From Bacteroidota bacterium (GTDB taxonomy: Bacteria; Bacteroidota; Bacteroidia; Bacteroidales; Prolixibacteraceae), in the NCBI GenBank assembly GCA_023393265.1, contig JAEWME010000404.1, forward strand, positions 1 through 21,950: a stretch of DNA of 21,950 nt, in the 5' to 3' direction. Numbering within the stretch: the stretch's first letter is position 1; every line of letters begins with the position of its first letter. This document shows positions 7,763 through 14,303 of the stretch, one piece after another. The notes under the pieces are model-generated. The model had not been told where the DNA came from. It ran no database searches and saw nothing but the letters and a program-made list of their open reading frames with translations. The translations under genes were made by a program, and so were the position numbers.

Positions 7763-10521
7763 AACGAATATTCCTGTCTTTCGTTTGCCTTTCTTTAATG
7801 AACTGCCTCGACCTTCAGGCGCAAAAAACCGAAATTCTGTATTTGTCAGGAACAGACTGCGATCATACAGTGAACTGGGATTTTTACTGTACAGCAGGCC
7901 GCAACTCGGATAAATGGACACAGATTCCAGTTCCATCCAATTGGGAACTGCAAGGATTTGGTACCTATAATTACGGGCACGATAAAGACGAAGAAAGAGG
8001 CAAAGAGACGGGAATGTACAAATACCAGTTCGCCGTTCCGAAGGAATGGAAGAATAAAGAGATTAACATTGTTTTTGAAGGATCGATGACCGACACCCGG
8101 GTAAAAATAAATGGCTACCTGGCCGGAAGGGTCCATCAGGGCGGGTTTTACAGGTTTAAATACGACATCAGCGAACTGGTACGGTTTGGTCGCGAAAACC
8201 TGCTCGAAGTTTCGGTGGCCAAGCATTCGGAGAACGAGGGCGTGAACGAAGCCGAACGACGCTGTGACTTCTGGATATTAGGCGGAATTTACCGCCCTGT
8301 TTACCTCGAAGCAAAACCCAAAACCAACATCGGGCGCATCGCATTGGATGCCACTGCTGACGGGTCATTCAAAATGGATGTTTTCCTGAATAACATCTAC
8401 AAAAGAATGGAACTGAAAGCGCAGTTGAAAACACTGTCGGGAGTGCCTGTTAGTTCGCCGTTTTCGGTGATCGTCGAAAAAAATCAGTCGGTTGCATTTC
8501 TCCAGGCTTTTGCCGATAATATTCAGCCGTGGTCTCCCGAATTTCCCAACCGGTACAAGATCGATCTCCAGTTGATTGATGAAATAAATGTGGTTCATGA
8601 AATAAGCGAGAAATTTGGATTCCGAACGGTTGAAGTCCGCGAGAGTGACGGCATTTATGTGAACGGCGAAAAAATCATGTTTAAGGGTGTTTGCCGCCAT
8701 TCTTTCAGGCCAAATTCGGGTCGTTCGCTCAGCAAGCAAATCAGCGTCGAAGATGTGAACACCATTAAAGATATGAACATGAATGCGGTGCGAATGTCGC
8801 ACTATCCGCCCGACATTCACTTTCTGGATGCCTGCGACTCACTGGGTCTTTTTGTACTCGACGAACTTGCGGGCTGGCAGACTTCGTACGACACCAAAGT
8901 GGGTTCGATACTGGCGCAGGAGATGATTGAAAGAGACATCAACCATCCGTCGGTGGTGATTTGGGACAACGGGAACGAAGGCGGCTGGAACATTGAACTC
9001 GATCACTTTTTCGACGAGCTCGACCCGCAGAAACGGCCACTGATTCACCCATGGGCTGAATTCAGGAGCATGGACACCCAGCATTATAAGGATTATAACT
9101 ACGGAGTTGGAACACATCAGCAAGGAAGAAAGATTGTTTTCCCGACTGAATTCCTGCACGGACTGTACGACGGAGGTCATGGCGCCGGACTGGAAGATTA
9201 TTGGAATCTGATGCTTGGCAATCCATTGTCTGCAGGAGGTTTTTTGTGGGACTACGCCGATGAAGCGGTTGTAAGAACCGACTTAAACGACATGCTCGAC
9301 ACGAAGGGAAACCTTGCTGCCGACGGTATCCTGGGGCCACACCTCGAAAAAGAAGGAAGTTTTTACGCAATCAAAGAAATATGGTCGCCGGTTTTCTTTG
9401 CTAAAAGATACATCACACCAACATTTAACGGAGAGTTTCCGGTTGAGAACAGGTATATTTATACAAACCTGAAAGAATGTAAATTCACCTATCAACTGGC
9501 AACTTTGCCCGGGCCAATCGAAACGACCAAAACAATAACTGACAGGGGAACCATCGATTCTCCGGATGTTTTTCCCGGACAAGAAGGAAAACTTCGCATG
9601 TTCTTGCCACTGCATTTTTTCGATAATGATGTACTTTATATCACGGCAACTGATCCGCATGGAAGAGAAATTTACACGTGGAGCTGGCCCATCCAAAGTG
9701 CTGCAACTACTGCGGCTAAAATTGTTAGTGAAGAAAAAGCTGGCAAAGTCAGGATTATTGAAGATGGCAGCGGAATTACAGCACAAATCAACGATCTTTC
9801 GTTTAAATGGGACAAGCAAACTGGCTATCTTTCAGGAGTAAAAAACGGGAGCCAGCGCATTCGATTTGCACACGGCCCAGCCCCCGCTGCGGGAACAGCA
9901 GAACTTCAGGAAATAAAAAATTACAGCGAAGATGCCAATTACATCATCGAATGCAGCTATAAAGGTTACCTGAAAAATGCCAGGTGGACCATCCTGCCTT
10001 CGGGCTGGCTGAAACTCGAAGTACAGTACCAGCCGCCTTATCAAAATAAATTTATGGGTATCAGTTTCGACTACCCCGAGGAAATGGTTGAAGGCATTTG
10101 CTGGATGGGAAACGGTCCGTACCGCGTGTGGAAAAACCGGATGAAAGGCACGACGCTCGACGTTTGGGAAAAGGCATATAACAACACGATAACCGGAGAG
10201 AAAGACTGGATTTATCCTGAATTTAAAGGCTATTTCAGGAATTTTTACTGGGGCACGATTCAATCGAAAGAGCAGGATTTTACCATTGTTTGTCCAGACG
10301 AAGATATTTTTCTAAGACTTTTCACTCCTAAAAAACCAGCCGGAGCATCGAACGACAACACATCACCTGAATTTCCTTCAGGCAATATTTCATTTTTGCA
10401 AGGTATCGACGCCATCGGCACCAAATTTAAACAACCGGAACAACTTGGCCCGATGAGCCAACTTAATTTGTCGTCAGGCGAAAAAAGCATCACACTGTAT
10501 TTTAACTTCGGAAACGAATAA
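7759..10521 (+). CDS. Secreted GH2 beta-galactosidase-like glycosidase
   Basis: The 920-residue protein has a Sec signal (1-22, ending LQAQ). The GH2 order is visible: jelly-roll sugar-binding domain (about 50-185, IPVPSNWE, and GGIYRPVYLE at 175-184), Ig-like domain to about 293, then TIM barrel from about 294 (MFKGVCRHSF, NAVRMSHYPP, GLFVLDELAG). The acid/base is Glu407 in IWDNGNEGGW; the best nucleophile candidate is Glu464 in VFPTEFLHG. A C-terminal beta domain of several hundred residues follows (WMGNGPYRVWKNR near 790). It should release terminal beta-linked sugars, but GH2 also includes glucuronidases and mannosidases, so galactose is not certain. The gene overlaps the upstream one by ATGA and lies two bases from the DsrE-like gene. 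Confidence 0.9.
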   Translation: MKRIFLSFVCLSLMNCLDLQAQKTEILYLSGTDCDHTVNWDFYCTAGRNSDKWTQIPVPSNWELQGFGTYNYGHDKDEERGKETGMYKYQFAVPKEWKNKEINIVFEGSMTDTRVKINGYLAGRVHQGGFYRFKYDISELVRFGRENLLEVSVAKHSENEGVNEAERRCDFWILGGIYRPVYLEAKPKTNIGRIALDATADGSFKMDVFLNNIYKRMELKAQLKTLSGVPVSSPFSVIVEKNQSVAFLQAFADNIQPWSPEFPNRYKIDLQLIDEINVVHEISEKFGFRTVEVRESDGIYVNGEKIMFKGVCRHSFRPNSGRSLSKQISVEDVNTIKDMNMNAVRMSHYPPDIHFLDACDSLGLFVLDELAGWQTSYDTKVGSILAQEMIERDINHPSVVIWDNGNEGGWNIELDHFFDELDPQKRPLIHPWAEFRSMDTQHYKDYNYGVGTHQQGRKIVFPTEFLHGLYDGGHGAGLEDYWNLMLGNPLSAGGFLWDYADEAVVRTDLNDMLDTKGNLAADGILGPHLEKEGSFYAIKEIWSPVFFAKRYITPTFNGEFPVENRYIYTNLKECKFTYQLATLPGPIETTKTITDRGTIDSPDVFPGQEGKLRMFLPLHFFDNDVLYITATDPHGREIYTWSWPIQSAATTAAKIVSEEKAGKVRIIEDGSGITAQINDLSFKWDKQTGYLSGVKNGSQRIRFAHGPAPAAGTAELQEIKNYSEDANYIIECSYKGYLKNARWTILPSGWLKLEVQYQPPYQNKFMGISFDYPEEMVEGICWMGNGPYRVWKNRMKGTTLDVWEKAYNNTITGEKDWIYPEFKGYFRNFYWGTIQSKEQDFTIVCPDEDIFLRLFTPKKPAGASNDNTSPEFPSGNISFLQGIDAIGTKFKQPEQLGPMSQLNLSSGEKSITLYFNFGNE

Positions 10522-10523
10522 AC

Positions 10524-10949
10524 ATGAAGAAACTCATTACCATTGCATTTATCGCCCTGTTTGCTGCAGGAAATTTAAGTGCACAAAATGAAAAAGCGAT
10601 GAATAAAGAAGAACAACCTAAGCTGGCCGTGCTTTGGACAAGCGGTGATCCGGAAGTTGCAGAAAAAGTTTGCTTTATGTACACGCTCAATGCGAAAAAA
10701 CAAGGATGGTTTGACGAAGTGGTCCTGATTGTTTGGGGACCGTCGGCCAAATTACTTGCAGAAAACCAAGCCCTTCAGGATTACCTGAAGAAAATGCAGG
10801 AACAGGGAGTCCGCGTTGAAGCGTGCATCAATTGCTCCAACATGTATGGCGTGACCGACAAACTCAAAGAAATGAACATCGATGTGAAAGGAATGGGAAT
10901 TCCGTTAACCGGCTATCTGAAAGACAACTGGAAAGTACTGACGTTCTGA
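10524..10949 (+). CDS. Exported DsrE-family protein
   Basis: This 141-residue protein has a short Sec signal (1-21, ending LSAQ) and a DsrE/DsrF-like domain: PKLAVLWTSGDPEVAEKVCFMY, FDEVVLIVWGPSAKLLAEN, then VRVEACINCSNMYGV with Cys101 and Cys104, and LTGYLKDNWKVLTF at the end. DsrE-family proteins often carry sulfane sulfur on the cysteine equivalent to Cys101, and Cys50 and Cys104 are additional thiols. Export is predicted, unlike cytoplasmic DsrEFH. It begins two bases after the GH2 stop, so it belongs to the glycosidase operon, and a terminator follows. The link to sugar breakdown is unexplained; a periplasmic thiol or sulfur-carrier role is inference. Confidence 0.8.
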   Translation: MKKLITIAFIALFAAGNLSAQNEKAMNKEEQPKLAVLWTSGDPEVAEKVCFMYTLNAKKQGWFDEVVLIVWGPSAKLLAENQALQDYLKKMQEQGVRVEACINCSNMYGVTDKLKEMNIDVKGMGIPLTGYLKDNWKVLTF

Positions 10950-10969
10950 TTTTCTTACAAATTTATAAT

Positions 10970-11010
10970 GACTGGCTGAATCTCCCATGTTTTAGCCGGT
11001 CTTTTCGTTT
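10970..11010 (+). terminator. Terminator closing the glycosidase operon
   Basis: GACTGGCT (10970-10977) pairs with AGCCGGTC (10994-11001), eight pairs including one T-G, followed by TTTTCGTTT. It lies 20 bases past the DsrE-like stop and separates this operon from the Hdr-like one. Confidence 0.7.
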
Positions 11011-11135
11011 CATAACTCAGAGAGACGACAGGCTAAAATAAATACGCAGAAATGCTTAGCAGAAATAAGATTTTACGCTGAACAGAAAGATCAGCAGGCA
11101 TGGTACATTCGTTTTGTTATTACCCTCAAACCAAA

Positions 11136-11843
11136 ATGAAACTGTACCAGGAACTTATCAGGGATGTCCGGATCAGGGAAGGTCTGAAATCGTGCATGAA
11201 CTGCGGTGTATGTACGGCCATCTGCCCCGCCGCCGAATTTTACGACTACGACCCGCGCATCATCGCCGGAATTGTACAATCAAAAGACGATCGGAAAATA
11301 GAAGAACTGCTGAAGAGCGACACAATTTGGTATTGCGGCGAATGTATGTCGTGCAAAACCCGCTGCCCGCGCGGAAACACTCCCGGGCTGATCATCATGG
11401 CTCTCCGAAGTCTCTCCCAGGATTTAGGTTATTTTGTCGAATCGGAGAAAGGCCGCCAGCAGTTGGCCATCAAGCGGGTGATCGGCGAAAATATCGTTTA
11501 CAAAGGATATTGCGTTTTGCCCGAAAGCCTCATTCCGGAGCTTCATCCGGAGCAAGGACCTGTCGGCGAATGGATTTTCAACAATAAAGAAGAAATTTAC
11601 GAACGGGTTGGCGCCAATTATAAAGGAAATGGCGAGGGAGCACTCCGAAAAATTCCTCAGGAATCGCTCGACGAAATCTACCGAATCTTTGAAGTTTCCG
11701 GAGGTTTCGATCGTTTCGACAAAATTGAACATTTCTCCAAAGCAAAAGCTGAAAGCCTCGGATTTAGTGAAGAAAACGACGATTATGCTTCATATGTAGA
11801 TTACATCTATACAACAGATAACGGGAAACACAACAAACAATGA
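11136..11843 (+). CDS. HdrC-like protein with two [4Fe-4S] motifs
   Basis: Starting at MKLYQELIRDVRIREG gives 235 residues; an in-frame ATG at 11100 would add 12 residues (MVHSFC...) that look unlike the family, so 11136 is preferred but not proven. Two cubane motifs are complete: CMNCGVCTAICP (Cys20, 23, 26, 30) and CGECMSCKTRCP (Cys67, 70, 73, 77). The remaining 150 or so residues have no cysteine-cluster motif except an isolated cysteine (GYCVLPES), and are longer than in classical HdrC. HdrC passes electrons between the HdrA flavin and the HdrB catalytic clusters. The stop overlaps the HdrB-like start by ATGA. First gene of the five-gene complex; I see no clear promoter in the 125 bases between the preceding terminator and the start. 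Confidence 0.88.
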   Translation: MKLYQELIRDVRIREGLKSCMNCGVCTAICPAAEFYDYDPRIIAGIVQSKDDRKIEELLKSDTIWYCGECMSCKTRCPRGNTPGLIIMALRSLSQDLGYFVESEKGRQQLAIKRVIGENIVYKGYCVLPESLIPELHPEQGPVGEWIFNNKEEIYERVGANYKGNGEGALRKIPQESLDEIYRIFEVSGGFDRFDKIEHFSKAKAESLGFSEENDDYASYVDYIYTTDNGKHNKQ

Positions 11844-12907
11844 AAGAACAGCAGAAAGCCCATATCTGGAAAGAATACCAGAAGGAAATCGCCGACGATC
11901 GCTATTTTTATGTACGAAGTTGCATCCGTCAGAATTTCTTTCCGGCTTCAGAACAAACCTTCCTGAAAATAATGAGAGAAGAGTTGGCGAAGGATGTTTA
12001 TGAAAACCCGCACCACACCAGTTGCTCCGGAATTGGCTATCATTCGGATGTTGTTCCGTTCGAGACCATCCAAACCATTGTTGCGCGCCAGTTTGCACTG
12101 ATGAATGAAGCCGGATATGAAAACCTCGCTGTTTCGTGCATCACCTCCTTCGGAATTTACAATGAAATCATCGAAACATGGAACGAATTTCCGGAGGAGC
12201 TTGACCGGACACGCCGTTTCCTGAAAAGAGCGACCGGACGGGAATTTGAAGTGCCAAAAAATGTGGCTCATGCAAGCGACATTGTTTACAAATTCAGGGA
12301 CAGGATTGCTACAAAAATGAAGTTTCCGCTGAAAAACAAAGCTACCGGTAAACCGCTGAAAATTGTGGAACACATTGGCTGCCATTATTCAAAAATGTTT
12401 CCGTCGAAAGGTATCGGTGGAGCCGAGTTTCCACATGTACTCGCCGGTATGATCGAGTCGTGGGGCGGCGAAGTGGTCGATTATCCTGAAAGGCGGCATT
12501 GTTGCGGATTTGGCTTCAGGCAATACCTGGTAATGGCCAACCGCGGCTATTCAGTATCCAACTCGAAGAAAAAGTTCGATTCAATGGAACCATACAAACC
12601 CGATGCAATTGTGACCAATTGTCCAGGTTGTCCCATGTTTATGGACCGTTGGCAGTATGTAATCAAAGAAATGGAGGGCAAAACCTACGGCGAAAACGGG
12701 CAAGGCATTCCGGTCCTAACCTACGAAGAAATGGCCGGACTCGTTTTGGGCTACGATCCGTGGGATCTTGGACTGCAAATGCACCAAACTGAGGTTGAAC
12801 CATTACTTGACAAAATGGGCATCCCCTATCATCCTGAATTGAAATACGCCAATAAAAAAGGAGCAATTATCGGGCAACCTGCCATGATAGAAATTGAGTG
12901 CCATTAA
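11840..12907 (+). CDS. HdrB-like CCG-domain protein, first CCG degenerate
   Basis: The 355-residue protein resembles heterodisulfide reductase subunit B. The C-terminal CCG domain is complete: Cys181 (HIGCHYSK), Cys221-Cys222 (RRHCCGFG) and Cys261/Cys264 (NCPGCPMF), the ligand set for a noncubane [4Fe-4S] cluster. The N-terminal counterpart keeps Cys28 (VRSCIRQ), Cys62 (TSCSGIG) and Cys100 (VSCITSF) at similar spacing, but has single cysteines where CC and CxxC are expected. It therefore probably binds one noncubane cluster, or a differently ligated second one. HdrB proteins reduce disulfides or exchange electrons with quinone-coupled partners; the substrate here is unknown. Its start overlaps the HdrC-like gene by ATGA and it is closely followed by the HdrA-like gene. 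Confidence 0.87.
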   Translation: MKEQQKAHIWKEYQKEIADDRYFYVRSCIRQNFFPASEQTFLKIMREELAKDVYENPHHTSCSGIGYHSDVVPFETIQTIVARQFALMNEAGYENLAVSCITSFGIYNEIIETWNEFPEELDRTRRFLKRATGREFEVPKNVAHASDIVYKFRDRIATKMKFPLKNKATGKPLKIVEHIGCHYSKMFPSKGIGGAEFPHVLAGMIESWGGEVVDYPERRHCCGFGFRQYLVMANRGYSVSNSKKKFDSMEPYKPDAIVTNCPGCPMFMDRWQYVIKEMEGKTYGENGQGIPVLTYEEMAGLVLGYDPWDLGLQMHQTEVEPLLDKMGIPYHPELKYANKKGAIIGQPAMIEIECH

Positions 12908-12930
12908 CAATAACCTTCAGAAAAATAATT

Positions 12931-13959
12931 GTGAAACACGTAGTCATCATTGGAGGAGGAATAGCCGGAACCGAAACGGCCAGCGCATTGACCGACGCCG
13001 GACATTGGGTTACAATCGTAGAGAAAGAAGCCCACCTCGGCGGAAAGCTAAACAATTGGTCGTATTTATTTCCTGATTTCACCCCAGCCGGAACAATTAA
13101 AGAAAGTCTCCTCAAAAAAGCCGAATCGAAAGGATATTCCGTTCTGCCAAATACGGAAGTCATTTCAGTGGAAAAGAAATCCCAAAAATTTATGCTGGAA
13201 ACCACGGCAAATCAGCAACTGGAAGCTGACGCCATCGTTCTGGCGACCGGATATGAGATATTTGATGCCCGCCGGAAGGAAGAATATGGTTACAAAATTT
13301 ACGACCAGGTGATCACTTCTGCCGATTTGGAAAACTATTTCAGGAATACGGACGAATTAAGGACAGAAGCCGGGAAAACGCCAAAGCGAATTGCATTTGT
13401 TCATTGTGTCGGTTCTCGCGACGAGAAGACAGGGAATCATTATTGCTCCAAGGTTTGCTGCATCACAGGCATCAAGCAGGCCATTGAACTGAAAAAGCAA
13501 TTTACCGATGCCGAGATTTACTGCTTTTACATGGACCTCCGGATGTACGGAAAGCACTTCGAGGAACTTTATCGCGAGGCACAGGAAAAATACGACATCC
13601 AGTTTATCCGCGGACGTGTTTCCGAAGCTTCAGAAAAAATTGATAAAAGCATCCAGATAAAAGCTGAAGACACGCTTTCAGGAAGACCACTCCGGATGAA
13701 TGTCGACTTGCTGGTTTTGCTCGTAGGCATGGAAGCAGGTAAGGGAACTGCCTGCGCAGCTTCCAGATGTGGGCTGGTGCCCGAAAGTTCCGGATTTCTG
13801 AAAACGGCTGACGCTTTTTTGCATTCGAACCTTTCAGAAAAAGAAGGGATTTTTCTGGCAGGAAGTTGTACCGCACCCATGTCGGTTAATGACACTATTT
13901 TACATGCCAGATCGGCTGCATTGGAAATAAATAACTGGCTAAACCAGGAGCAAAGATGA
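12931..13959 (+). CDS. Minimal HdrA-like FAD protein
   Basis: I start at GTG 12931, giving MKHVVIIGGGIAGTE and 342 residues; a GTG at 12898 would add 11 residues and overlap the HdrB-like gene by 10 bases. The N-terminal dinucleotide motif GGGIAG (8-13) and the later ATGYE (105-109) and GIFLAGSCTAP show an FAD-binding fold. The family-specific C-x12-C-x3-CC arrangement is present (Cys159 in HCVGSRD, then Cys172, Cys176, Cys177 in YCSKVCC). This is the cluster site buried in HdrA. Both extra ferredoxin-type domains of full HdrA are missing, so it resembles QmoA. It would receive or donate electrons via FAD to the HdrC-like subunits. The stop overlaps the next start by ATGA. Confidence 0.87.
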   Translation: MKHVVIIGGGIAGTETASALTDAGHWVTIVEKEAHLGGKLNNWSYLFPDFTPAGTIKESLLKKAESKGYSVLPNTEVISVEKKSQKFMLETTANQQLEADAIVLATGYEIFDARRKEEYGYKIYDQVITSADLENYFRNTDELRTEAGKTPKRIAFVHCVGSRDEKTGNHYCSKVCCITGIKQAIELKKQFTDAEIYCFYMDLRMYGKHFEELYREAQEKYDIQFIRGRVSEASEKIDKSIQIKAEDTLSGRPLRMNVDLLVLLVGMEAGKGTACAASRCGLVPESSGFLKTADAFLHSNLSEKEGIFLAGSCTAPMSVNDTILHARSAALEINNWLNQEQR

Positions 13960-14297
13960 AAGAATTTGGATTTGCAGTAATTAAGCAACGTACAATCGAC
14001 TACGATCAGTTCGACGGTCGTTTGCTCAACGAAATCCTGCAAATGGAGCCATCGTTCAAAGTTTGTCTTTCGTGCGGCGGGTGCACGGCCACCTGTAGTG
14101 CGGGCGATTTGGTAAGTTTCAACGTCCGGCGAATGAACCTTTTGCTGCGAAGAGGAGAAACGATAGAACTTGAGTCGGAGATAAAAAAATGTATGCTCTG
14201 CGGGAAATGCACATTGGTGTGCCCCCGCGGAATAAATATCCGGAATGTGATCATGCTTATCAAAAAAGGTATTTCGAGTCAGAAACAAAATCGTTGA
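13956..14297 (+). CDS. Short HdrC-like [4Fe-4S] dicluster protein
   Basis: This is a 113-residue protein with two complete cubane-cluster motifs: CLSCGGCTATC (Cys37, 40, 43, 47) and CMLCGKCTLVCPRG (Cys79, 82, 85, 89). The first lacks the proline that usually follows its fourth cysteine. It is about the size of classical HdrC and is the second such subunit in the operon, the first being the longer product of 11136-11843. It overlaps the HdrA-like gene by ATGA and lies six bases before the membrane subunit, so it probably bridges the FAD subunit and the membrane subunit. No signal peptide or membrane helix, so it should face the cytoplasm. Confidence 0.88.
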   Translation: MKEFGFAVIKQRTIDYDQFDGRLLNEILQMEPSFKVCLSCGGCTATCSAGDLVSFNVRRMNLLLRRGETIELESEIKKCMLCGKCTLVCPRGINIRNVIMLIKKGISSQKQNR

Positions 14298-14303
14298 TCA
14301 ACT

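Noticed and set aside
9283..9819. 178-codon minus-strand open frame inside the GH2 gene
   Set aside because: The plus-strand GH2 frame is clear throughout and the antisense product has no recognisable feature.
13569..14288. 239-codon open frame on the minus strand across the HdrA-like and short HdrC-like genes
   Set aside because: It lies opposite two genes with complete cofactor motifs; its own translation shows no domain or signal and is an antisense shadow.
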